Of a stretch of DNA of 13,719 nucleotides, positions 6,892 through 13,719 are shown piece after piece. The notes under the pieces are model-generated. The model saw nothing but the letters and a program-made list of their open reading frames with translations. It did no database searches and had not been told where the DNA came from. The DNA lies in the NCBI GenBank assembly GCA_025360945.1, contig JANYBE010000180.1:1-13719 (forward strand). Direction: 5' to 3'. The position numbers were made by a program, and so were the translations under genes. Within the stretch, counting starts at the first letter, position 1, and every line of letters starts with the position of its first letter. Origin of the DNA: Rhizobacter sp. (GTDB taxonomy: Bacteria; Pseudomonadota; Gammaproteobacteria; Burkholderiales; Burkholderiaceae_C).

Positions 6892-7659
6892 ATGAGCACT
6901 GCGACCACCGGCTTTCGCCTCACCGCCACCACCGGCATTCACCGCGGCGACCGCGCCTACCAGCAGGATCAGGTCGAGGTCATTCCCCACGACCGCGTGC
7001 CCGGTTGCATGCTCGCCGTGCTCGCCGACGGCATGGGTGGCAAAAGCGGCGGGCGCAAGGCGGCCGACCAGGTGCTGCTGACGGCGCAGCAGCTCTTCGA
7101 GCGCTACGCCCCGAGCCGCGACGACGCGGCCGAGACGCTCAAGCAGCTCGTGCTCGAAGCCCATCTGATGATCAAGCTCACTGCCATCACCTCCGAGGAA
7201 GAACCGCACAGCACCGCGGCTGCCTTTCTCATCAGCCCCGGCCGCGAGTGCGACGTCATTCACGCGGGCGATTCGCGCGTGTACCACTTCCGCGGTGCGG
7301 ACATGGTGAGCCGCTCGATCGACCACTCGTATGTGCAGCGCCTCGTCGACGAGGGCACGATCACCGAGGACGAGGCCAACTCGCATCCGCAGTCGAATCT
7401 GTTGACCGGCTGCCTGGGCACTAACCAGGATCCGCCGCTCACGCATCGCCGCATCGACCAACTCGAAATCGGCGACACGATGCTCGCCTGCAGTGACGGC
7501 CTGTGGCACTACTTCACGCCACGCGAACTGGGTGCCATCGTACATGCGCTGCCGGCGCGCGAGGCCAGCGAGATGCTGGTCAGCAAGGCGCGCCAGCGCG
7601 CCCGCGGCGGTGGCGACAACCTATCGCTCGCGATGGTCCGCGTCGACCCCTTGTCCTGA
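6892..7659 (+). CDS. PP2C-type serine/threonine protein phosphatase
   Basis: The 255-residue soluble protein has the full set of PP2C metal-binding motifs: HRGDRAYQQDQ (17-27, Asp26), LADGMGG (44-50, Asp46), AGDSRVY (125-131, Asp127), SDGLW (201-205, Asp202) and GGDNLS (239-244, Asp242). The length matches bacterial single-domain PP2C enzymes such as Stp1/PrpC, which are Mg/Mn-dependent and remove phosphate from Ser/Thr residues. There is no signal peptide, membrane segment or attached kinase or sensor domain. No Hanks-type kinase gene lies in the window, so its partner is unknown. No Shine-Dalgarno sequence precedes the ATG, and a -10-like TATAGT sits just upstream, so a leaderless mRNA is possible. 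It converges with the secreted-protein gene with a 4-base gap. Confidence 0.92.
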   Translation: MSTATTGFRLTATTGIHRGDRAYQQDQVEVIPHDRVPGCMLAVLADGMGGKSGGRKAADQVLLTAQQLFERYAPSRDDAAETLKQLVLEAHLMIKLTAITSEEEPHSTAAAFLISPGRECDVIHAGDSRVYHFRGADMVSRSIDHSYVQRLVDEGTITEDEANSHPQSNLLTGCLGTNQDPPLTHRRIDQLEIGDTMLACSDGLWHYFTPRELGAIVHALPAREASEMLVSKARQRARGGGDNLSLAMVRVDPLS

Positions 7660-7663
7660 AACG

Positions 7664-8242
7664 CTACGGCGCCGACGCGTGCGGCGGCACAGGCAACGGC
7701 GCCACCACCTTGCCCTCGGCCGCGCGCTGCGCATTTCGGCGCTCGACCGCCTGTCGGCGTGCCTGCGCCGCTCGCGCCCTGGCCTCGAAACTCGCTTCGT
7801 TGCGCTGCTCGATCGCGCGCCGCTCGGCCGCAGACGCTGCGTTCATTCGCGGATGCGCTGCTGCCAGTGGATTTGGTGCCGATGCGTCGCGCCGGGCCTC
7901 GCGGTGCGGCGCAGGGGCCGGCTCGCTGGCGCGCGCATCCTGCTCAGTGGCCCGCTGCTGCAGATCCTGACGGCGGCGCGCCGAGGTTTCGCGCCGCTCG
8001 GCGTCGTCCAGCACGAGCTCGGCGCGATGCAGCCGCGTCAGCGTCATGCGCTGTTCCTTGCGCGCCGCATCGACACATGAGGTGACGATGAACTTCTCTC
8101 CACAGGCCCGCTCCTGCTCGGCGAAACGTGCCGTCGCCGCGGCGCGTTCGGCTGCGATACGCTCGCGTTCAGGTTGCGCAGCGTGCGCTAGCGTTGCGCA
8201 CAGCGCGAGGAAAAGTCCCGTGAAAGTCCGGTAGCCCATCAT
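7664..8242 (-). CDS. Uncharacterised secreted coiled-coil protein, last gene of the odh-zapE operon
   Basis: I do not recognise a named family, though similar short periplasmic proteins with a C-x8-C pattern occur in Burkholderiales. The 192-residue product starts with a plausible Sec signal peptide (hydrophobic FTGLFLALCATLAHA, cleavage after about residue 21). A charged, Ala/Arg/Glu-rich helical segment follows (about 25-105), probably coiled coil, with Cys47 and Cys56 in ACGEKFIVTSCVDAARKEQR. A Pro/Ala linker (about 106-125), a second charged helix (about 137-175) and a Pro-rich end complete it. The two cysteines could form a disulfide after export. The ATG at 8242 overlaps the zapE TGA (ATGA), so translation is probably coupled; a second ATG follows immediately. 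A periplasmic location is inferred. Confidence 0.75.
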   Translation of the reverse strand: MMGYRTFTGLFLALCATLAHAAQPERERIAAERAAATARFAEQERACGEKFIVTSCVDAARKEQRMTLTRLHRAELVLDDAERRETSARRRQDLQQRATEQDARASEPAPAPHREARRDASAPNPLAAAHPRMNAASAAERRAIEQRNEASFEARARAAQARRQAVERRNAQRAAEGKVVAPLPVPPHASAP

Positions 8243-9336
8243 GTGAGCGAGGTATCGACATCGCGCCGCGCAAGCGCAAGAAATTCGGCCGACTGCATCT
8301 CGCGCAGCCTGGACACCGTCCGTGGGAACTCATGTGCGAGCGGCCCTTCGGTGTAGAGCAGTTCGGGCTCCACCGCGGCGGACAAGATCAGCTTCACTCG
8401 TCGGTCGTACAGCACGTCGACCAGCCACGTGAAGCGTCGCGCCTCTGAGGCATTGCGCGGCGACATCTGCGGCACGCCCGACAGCAGCACGGTGTGGAAT
8501 TGGGTCGCGAGTTCGAGGTAGTCGTTTTGCGAACGTGGCCCGCCGCACAGTTCCCTGAAATCAAACCACACCACGCCACCTGCCCGACGCCGCGCGTGCA
8601 ACTCACGGTGCTCGATGTGCAGCAGTGGCGACTCGTCCTTCGCTTCGGCGAGGCGCTCGAACGCGTCGGTCATCAAAGCCTCGGCCGCCTCGTTCAGCGG
8701 TGTCTGATACAGCCCGACCTGCGCGAGCGTGACCTGGCGATAGTCGGTGCCGTTGTCCACGTTGACGACCTCCAGCTTATCCTTGAGCAGCTCGATCGCT
8801 GCGAGGATGCGCTCGCGGTGCAGACCGTTCGGGTACAGGTCGTCGGGCTTGAAGTTCGAGGTGGTGACGATGCTGACCCGGTTCTCGAACAAGGCATCGA
8901 GCAGCCGGTGCAGGATCATCGCGTCGGTCACATCCGCCACGTGAAATTCGTCGAAACAGATCAGCCGGTAGCGCCGCGCCATGCGCTTGCCCAGCTCCTG
9001 CAACGGATTCACGGTGCCGTGGAGTTCGGCTAGCTCGCGGTGCACCTCGCGCATGAACTCGTGAAAGTGCAGTCGCGTCTTGCGTTGCAGCGGCACGGCG
9101 TTGAAGAAGCAATCCATCAGAAAACTCTTGCCTCGCCCGACGCCGCCGTACATGTACACGCCGCGCGGAATCGGCGGCCTCGCGATTAGCTTGGTCAGCG
9201 CGTTGCTGCGGCGCGCCTTGTAGTCGGCCCACTCGTTCTCGCAGCGCTCGAGCGAATCGACCGCACGCAGCTGCGCCAGGTCGGCGGTGTAGCCGCGCTC
9301 GGCGAGCGTTTGCAGGTAGAGCTCGCGGACTGCCAC
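8239..9336 (-). CDS. zapE: Cell division ATPase ZapE (AFG1 family)
   Basis: The 365-residue product is an AFG1/ZapE P-loop ATPase: Walker A GGVGRGKS (64-71), Walker B LICFDEFHV (125-133), and a TTSN sensor-like motif (158-161). Other family landmarks are FHEFMREVH (91-99) and FDFRELC (258-264). E. coli ZapE associates with the division ring and affects FtsZ under stress; the mitochondrial relative AFG1/LACE1 is linked to turnover of respiratory-chain subunits. The GTG at 9336 begins AVRELYLQTLAERGY, which fits the usual N-terminus of the family, so GTG is preferred over later starts. The gene lies 13 bases after lpd and overlaps the next gene, which places it in the 2-oxoglutarate dehydrogenase operon. 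Confidence 0.93.
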   Translation of the reverse strand: MAVRELYLQTLAERGYTADLAQLRAVDSLERCENEWADYKARRSNALTKLIARPPIPRGVYMYGGVGRGKSFLMDCFFNAVPLQRKTRLHFHEFMREVHRELAELHGTVNPLQELGKRMARRYRLICFDEFHVADVTDAMILHRLLDALFENRVSIVTTSNFKPDDLYPNGLHRERILAAIELLKDKLEVVNVDNGTDYRQVTLAQVGLYQTPLNEAAEALMTDAFERLAEAKDESPLLHIEHRELHARRRAGGVVWFDFRELCGGPRSQNDYLELATQFHTVLLSGVPQMSPRNASEARRFTWLVDVLYDRRVKLILSAAVEPELLYTEGPLAHEFPRTVSRLREMQSAEFLALARRDVDTSLT

Positions 9337-9349
9337 GGACGCAGCAGTC

Positions 9350-10777
9350 CTAGAAGTTCAGCGCGCGCTTGTCGACCGCGAGCGCGGCTTCCTTCGTGGC
9401 TTCGCTCAGGGAAGGGTGCGCGTGGCAGATTCGCGCGATGTCCTCGCTCGAGGCCTTGAACTCCATCGCCACCACCGACTCGGCGATCAGCTCGGACGCA
9501 TAGGGTCCGACGATATGCACGCCCAGGATCTGATCGGTCCTCGCATCCGCGATCATCTTCACGAGGCCGGTCGTGTCGCCGAGCGCGCGCGCGCGGCCGT
9601 TCGCCATGAATGGAAAGGTGCCGACCTTGTACGCGCGCCCTTCGGCCTTCAGCGCCTGCTCGCTCTGCCCCACCCACGCGATTTCGGGCGAGGTGTAGAT
9701 GACCCAGGGAACGGTATTGAAGTCCACGTGCGGGTGCTGGCCGGCAATGCGCTCGGCCACCGCCACGCCCTCTTCCTCGGCCTTGTGCGCGAGCATCGGC
9801 CCGCGCACCACATCGCCCACGGCCCAGACATTGATCAGGTTGGTCTTGCAGTCGGCATCGACCGCGACGAACCCGCGTTCGTCGAACTTCAGGCCGATTG
9901 CTTCGGCGTTCAGCCCGATCGTGTTCGGCACGCGGCCGATCGACACGATCAGCTTCTCGCACTCGAACTTCTGCTCCTTGCCGCCCGCGTCGGTGTAGGC
10001 GATCAACGCGCCCCTCTTGGCCAACTTGACCTCGCTGATCTTCACGCCGAGCTGGATCTTCAGGCCTTGCTTGGTGAAGGCCTTGTGCGCTTCCTTCGCG
10101 ATCTGTTCGTCGACCGCACCGAGGAAGGTCGGCAGTGCTTCGAGCACCGTCACGTCCGCACCGAGCCGGCGCCAGACCGAACCCATCTCGAGGCCAATCA
10201 CGCCCGAGCCAATCACGCCCAGCGTCTTCGGTACACCGGGAATGCGCAGCGCGCCGTCGTTCGACAAGATCGTTTCTTCATCGAACGGCGCACCCGGCAA
10301 CGCGCGCGGGTTCGAGCCGGTGGCCACGATCACGTGCTTGGCGATCAGCGCCTCGGGCTTGGCGCCTGCCACGGCGATCTCGACGCCCTCGGCACCCGAC
10401 TTCACGAACGAGCCACGGCCATGGAAGAACGTGACCTTGTTCTTCTTGAACAGGTACAGGATGCCATCGTTGTTTTGCTTCACGACGGTGTTCTTGCGCC
10501 CGAGCATCTTCGTCACGTCGATGCTCAGGTTCGTTAGCCCGATGCCGTGGTCGGCGAAGTGATGCCCGGCCTGCTCGAAGTTCTCGCTCGACTGCAGCAA
10601 CGCCTTGGACGGAATGCAGCCAACGTTCGTGCAGGTGCCACCCGGTGCCGGGCCGCCCAAGGCGTTCTTCCAATCGTCGATGCAGGCGGTGTTGAAACCC
10701 AGTTGCGCTGCGCGGATCGCGGCCACGTAGCCACCAGGGCCGCCGCCAATGACGACGACGTCGAATGCTTTGCTCAT
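9350..10777 (-). CDS. lpdA: Dihydrolipoyl dehydrogenase, E3 of the 2-oxoglutarate dehydrogenase complex
   Basis: The 475-residue flavoprotein reoxidises dihydrolipoamide on E2 and passes the electrons via FAD to NAD. It shows the FAD-binding motif VIGGGPGGYVAAIRAAQLG (9-27), the redox-active disulfide GGTCTNVGCIPSK with Cys49 and Cys54, a second dinucleotide motif GVIGSGVIGLEMGSVW in the NAD domain, and the C-terminal HAHPSLSEA with catalytic His454 next to Pro455. The short insert before the disulfide (KNALGGPAPGG) is typical of this proteobacterial E3 subtype. There is no fused lipoyl domain, which some pyruvate dehydrogenase E3 proteins carry. It begins 13 bases after the sucB stop, so co-transcription with sucA and sucB is likely. 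Confidence 0.95.
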   Translation of the reverse strand: MSKAFDVVVIGGGPGGYVAAIRAAQLGFNTACIDDWKNALGGPAPGGTCTNVGCIPSKALLQSSENFEQAGHHFADHGIGLTNLSIDVTKMLGRKNTVVKQNNDGILYLFKKNKVTFFHGRGSFVKSGAEGVEIAVAGAKPEALIAKHVIVATGSNPRALPGAPFDEETILSNDGALRIPGVPKTLGVIGSGVIGLEMGSVWRRLGADVTVLEALPTFLGAVDEQIAKEAHKAFTKQGLKIQLGVKISEVKLAKRGALIAYTDAGGKEQKFECEKLIVSIGRVPNTIGLNAEAIGLKFDERGFVAVDADCKTNLINVWAVGDVVRGPMLAHKAEEEGVAVAERIAGQHPHVDFNTVPWVIYTSPEIAWVGQSEQALKAEGRAYKVGTFPFMANGRARALGDTTGLVKMIADARTDQILGVHIVGPYASELIAESVVAMEFKASSEDIARICHAHPSLSEATKEAALAVDKRALNF

Positions 10778-10790
10778 GATCGTCTCAACC

Positions 10791-12062
10791 TCAGATGTCG
10801 AACAGCAGACGCGCCGGATCTTCCAGGGCTTCCTTCATCGCCACCAGGCCGAGCACGGCTTCGCGGCCGTCGATGATGCGGTGGTCGTAGCTCATCGCAA
10901 GGTAGTTCATTGGACGCACCACGATCTGGCCGTTCTCGACCACGGCGCGGTCCTTGGTCGCGTGCACACCCAGGATCGCCGACTGCGGCGGGTTGATGAT
11001 CGGCGTCGACAGCATCGAGCCGAAGGTTCCGCCGTTGCTGATCGAGAAGGTTCCGCCAGTCAGGTCATCAAGCGAGAGCTTGCCCTCGCTGGCCTTCTTG
11101 CCGTACTCGGAGATCTTCTTCTCGATGTCGGCAAAGCTCATCTGATCGGCATTCCGCAGGATCGGCACGACCAGACCGCGCGGCGAACCGACCGCGATGC
11201 CGATGTCAAAGTAGCCGTGGTAGACGATGTCGTTGCCGTCGACCGAGGCATTGATGATTGGGTATTTCTTCAGTGCGGCGACCGCAGCCTTCACGAAGAA
11301 GCTCATGAAGCCGATCTTCACGCCGTGCTCCTTCTCGAACTTCTCCTGGAAGCGCTTGCGCATCTCCATCACCGGCGCCATGTTCACTTCGTTGAACGTC
11401 GTGAGGATCGCGTTTGTCGATTGCGACTGCACGAGGCGCTCGGCGATGCGCGCGCGCAGGCGGCTCATCGGTACGCGCTGCTCGGGGCGGTCGCCGAGCG
11501 ACTGCGCCGGTGGCGCGGCGACGCTGGGCAGCGCGGCCTTAGGCGCCGCGGCCACGACCGGCGCGGTCATCGCTATCGGCTTGGTGCCCGCCTCGATCGC
11601 GCCCAGCACGTCGCCCTTGGTCACGCGCCCGTCCTTGCCGGTGCCGGGCACCGACCCGGCGGGAATGCGGTTGTCGGCCATCAGCTTGGCCGCAGCAGGC
11701 ATGGCGATGCCTGCCGACGCGGCATCGGGTGTGGCGTCAGGTCTCACACCGGGCGTCGCGCCGGCCGCGGGCTCGCCGGGGGGTACGGCCTTCACATCGA
11801 GAGGGCTAACCGCTTCCACACCTTCGGTATCGATCTTCGCGATCACTTCTTCGGCGACACACAGTTCGCCGTCGTTCTTGACGAGTTGCGCAAGCACGCC
11901 GGCCGCCGGCGCCGGTACTTCGAGCACGACCTTGTCGGTTTCGATCTCGACCAGGATCTCGTCCATCTCGACGCGCTCGCCGGGCCGCTTCTTCCACTGC
12001 AGCAGCGTCGCCTCGGCGACAGATTCGGACAGCTGCGGAACCTTGACTTCTACTATTGCCAT
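10791..12062 (-). CDS. sucB: Dihydrolipoyl succinyltransferase, E2 of 2-oxoglutarate dehydrogenase
   Basis: The 423-residue product has one lipoyl domain (about 1-78) with lipoylation site Lys44 in ETDKVVLE. An Ala/Pro-rich linker follows, then a peripheral subunit-binding domain (about 120-157, PAAAKLMADNRIPAGSVPGTGK), a second linker, and the catalytic core from about 195 to the end. The core has the acyltransferase motif SYDHRIIDGREAV with His394 and Asp398. N-terminal VPQLSESVAEAT and the single lipoyl domain match SucB/OdhB rather than the pyruvate dehydrogenase E2. It transfers the succinyl group from E1 to coenzyme A and forms the core of the complex. The start is set by ATG 12062 with an AGAAAGAAGA stretch just upstream, 36 bases after sucA. 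Confidence 0.96.
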   Translation of the reverse strand: MAIVEVKVPQLSESVAEATLLQWKKRPGERVEMDEILVEIETDKVVLEVPAPAAGVLAQLVKNDGELCVAEEVIAKIDTEGVEAVSPLDVKAVPPGEPAAGATPGVRPDATPDAASAGIAMPAAAKLMADNRIPAGSVPGTGKDGRVTKGDVLGAIEAGTKPIAMTAPVVAAAPKAALPSVAAPPAQSLGDRPEQRVPMSRLRARIAERLVQSQSTNAILTTFNEVNMAPVMEMRKRFQEKFEKEHGVKIGFMSFFVKAAVAALKKYPIINASVDGNDIVYHGYFDIGIAVGSPRGLVVPILRNADQMSFADIEKKISEYGKKASEGKLSLDDLTGGTFSISNGGTFGSMLSTPIINPPQSAILGVHATKDRAVVENGQIVVRPMNYLAMSYDHRIIDGREAVLGLVAMKEALEDPARLLFDI

Positions 12063-12098
12063 TTGAATTCTTCTTTCTGATGTGCGAGCTGCAGCCGC

Positions 12099-13719
12099 TT
12101 ACTTGGAGAGCACGAAGCCCTTGAGCTTGCCGTAAGCCTGGTCGAGCAGCGCCTTTTGCTGCTCCTGGTGCAGGTGCGCGTAGCCCACTGCGGGCGACGC
12201 CGATGCCGGCCGCCCCGCATACCCGAGCTTCTGGCCATCGACCATGTTCTCGTGGATGTAGTGCTGCACGAAGAACCAGGCGCCCTGGTTCTGCGGCTCG
12301 TCCTGACACCACACGACCTCATTCGCGTTCGGGTACTTCTTCATCTCGGCCGCGAAGGCCTTGTGCGGGAACGGGTAGAGCTGCTCGACACGCATGATCG
12401 CGACATCGCCGTTCTTACGCTCGGCGCGCGCCCTCACGAGGTCGTAGTAGACCTTGCCCGAGCAGGCGATCACGCGCTTGACCTTGTCTGCATGCACGTC
12501 GGCACTGACCTCGCCGATCACGGTCTTGAACTCGCCCTTGGTGAACTCGATCAGCGGTGAGCCGGCGTCCTTGGCGCGCAGCAGCGACTTCGGCGTCATG
12601 ATGATCAGCGGCTTGCGGAACATGCGCACCATCTGACGGCGAAGCACATGAAAGATCTGGCTAGCCGAGGTCGGCTGCACGATCTGCATGTTGTTGTCCG
12701 CCGCGAGCTGCATGAAACGCTCCAGGCGTGCCGACGAGTGCTCCGGCCCCTGGCCCTCGTAGCCGTGCGGCAGCATCAACGTAATGCCGTTGGCGCGGCC
12801 CCACTTCACTTCGCCGGATGCGATGAACTGGTCGATCACGACCTGCGCGCCGTTAACGAAGTCGCCGAACTGCGCCTCCCAGATCACCAGCGTGTTCGGC
12901 TCGGCCGAGGCGTAGCCGTACTCGAAGCCGAGCACCGCCTCTTCGGACAGCAGCGAGTCGATCACGACGAACGGCGCCTGGCCGTCGGCCACGTGCTCGA
13001 GCGGGGTGTAGGTGCCGACGTCCCACTTCTCGCGATTCTGGTCGTGCAGCACCGCGTGGCGATGCGTGAACGTGCCGCGGCCCGAGTCTTCGCCCGACAG
13101 GCGCAGCGCGTAGCCGCTCGCCACCAACGAGGCGAACGCGAGGTGCTCGCCCATGCCCCAGTCGACATTGATCTCGCCGCGGCCCATCGCTGCGCGGTCG
13201 GCCAGAACCTTCTCGACAAGCGTGTGGACCTTGAAGCTGGCCGGCACGGTCGTGATGCGTTCAGCCAGGCGCTTGATCTCGGACATCGGCAGCGCGGTGT
13301 CGGCGGCGTCGGTCCACTTCTTGCCGAGAAACGGCGCCCAGTCGACCGCGTACTTGCTCTTGTAGTTTGTCAGCACCGGGTCGTAGGTGCTCTTGCCGGC
13401 GTCCATCGCGGCGCGCAGCGCCTTCACCATCGAATCGGGGCCGTCGGCCGGCAGCACGCCCTGTGCGACGAGCTTCTCGCCGTAAAGCTTGCGCGTGCCC
13501 GGGTGCTGGGCGATCTTCTTGTACATCAGCGGCTGTGTCAGCGCCGGCGTGTCCTGCTCGTTGTGGCCGAGCTTGCGGAAGCAGACGATGTCGACGACCA
13601 CGTCTTTGTTGAACTCCTGGCGGTAGTCGAGCGCGAGCTGGGTGCACAGCACCACCGCCTCGGGGTCGTCGCCGTTCACGTGTAGCACCGGCGCCTCGAT
13701 CATCTTGACGACGTCGGTG
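12099..13719 (-). CDS. sucA: 2-oxoglutarate dehydrogenase E1, C-terminal part (5' end outside window)
   Basis: The open frame continues past the right edge; 539 codons are visible out of an expected 930-960, so the N-terminal part and start codon are missing. The visible part begins TDVVKMIEAPVLHVNGDDPE, aligning to the middle of SucA. It includes GHNEQDTPALTQPLMYKKI, the pyrimidine-binding domain motif GEDSGRGTFTHRHAVLHDQ, NTLVIWEAQFGDFVNGAQVV and LPHGYEGQGPEHSSAR, all diagnostic of thiamine-diphosphate 2-oxoglutarate dehydrogenase. It decarboxylates 2-oxoglutarate and succinylates the lipoyl arm of SucB in the TCA cycle. Ending 36 bases before sucB, it is the first visible gene of the operon. 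Confidence 0.96.
   Translation of the reverse strand, partial: TDVVKMIEAPVLHVNGDDPEAVVLCTQLALDYRQEFNKDVVVDIVCFRKLGHNEQDTPALTQPLMYKKIAQHPGTRKLYGEKLVAQGVLPADGPDSMVKALRAAMDAGKSTYDPVLTNYKSKYAVDWAPFLGKKWTDAADTALPMSEIKRLAERITTVPASFKVHTLVEKVLADRAAMGRGEINVDWGMGEHLAFASLVASGYALRLSGEDSGRGTFTHRHAVLHDQNREKWDVGTYTPLEHVADGQAPFVVIDSLLSEEAVLGFEYGYASAEPNTLVIWEAQFGDFVNGAQVVIDQFIASGEVKWGRANGITLMLPHGYEGQGPEHSSARLERFMQLAADNNMQIVQPTSASQIFHVLRRQMVRMFRKPLIIMTPKSLLRAKDAGSPLIEFTKGEFKTVIGEVSADVHADKVKRVIACSGKVYYDLVRARAERKNGDVAIMRVEQLYPFPHKAFAAEMKKYPNANEVVWCQDEPQNQGAWFFVQHYIHENMVDGQKLGYAGRPASASPAVGYAHLHQEQQKALLDQAYGKLKGFVLSK

Noticed and set aside
9416..10537. 373-codon plus-strand frame opposite lpd
   Set aside because: It is antisense to lpd and has the composition of a mirrored GC-rich gene; no independent start signal or domain.
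10749..12080. 443-codon plus-strand frame opposite sucB
   Set aside because: It lies fully antisense to sucB, which has every catalytic motif. The translation is His/Arg/Asp-rich with no domain.
12648..13685. 345-codon plus-strand frame opposite sucA
   Set aside because: It is a shadow of the sucA frame; repeated Val/Arg/His/Leu with no family resemblance.
1..13719. Mobile element, prophage, CRISPR array, defence or toxin-antitoxin system
   Set aside because: No transposase, integrase, spaced direct repeats, tRNA-linked attachment site or toxin-like small gene pair was found; every large gene is a chromosomal housekeeping or conserved family member.

Overview
The window is a GC-rich block of chromosomal housekeeping genes, most consistent with a betaproteobacterium close to Burkholderiales. 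The support is the combination of gene order (odhA/sucA, odhB/sucB, lpd, zapE in one block; scpB coupled to rluB; rluD divergent from bamD), heavy G/C use at third codon positions, and an RluB with long disordered ends. Genus and species cannot be named from the sequence alone. I see no rRNA, tRNA, CRISPR array, insertion sequence, integrase or phage gene. Most long open frames opposite the real genes are high-GC shadows.

Left part (1-3769, all minus strand): rluB (23S rRNA pseudouridine synthase, runs off the left edge) follows scpB (condensin-associated kleisin partner) with an ATGA stop/start overlap. Upstream of scpB lies a poorly explained 270-base stretch with a doubtful 66-codon frame, a -10-like element and two small inverted repeats. 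Upstream of that is rluD (second 23S rRNA pseudouridine synthase), divergent from bamD.

Middle part (3828-6891): bamD (outer-membrane assembly lipoprotein, plus strand) meets a YoaA/DinG-type iron-sulfur helicase gene tail to tail with only 4 bases between the stop codons. The helicase is translationally coupled (GTGA) to a small upstream DUF465/YdcH-family gene. A 76-base AT-richer gap separates this pair from a divergent PP2C-type protein phosphatase gene.

Right part (6892-13719): the phosphatase gene again meets its neighbour tail to tail with a 4-base gap. That neighbour is the last gene of a probable five-gene minus-strand operon: sucA (2-oxoglutarate dehydrogenase E1, runs off the right edge), sucB (E2), lpd (E3), zapE (AFG1-like ATPase) and an unnamed secreted coiled-coil protein. 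The first three genes give all three components of the 2-oxoglutarate dehydrogenase complex. zapE and the secreted protein are close enough to be co-expressed with it.

I did not find a clearly new multi-gene system. The points most worth a second look are the large low-complexity ends of RluB with basic clusters and a short aromatic/acidic motif, the uncharacterised secreted two-cysteine protein coupled to zapE, the unexplained leader upstream of scpB, and the possibly leaderless phosphatase mRNA.
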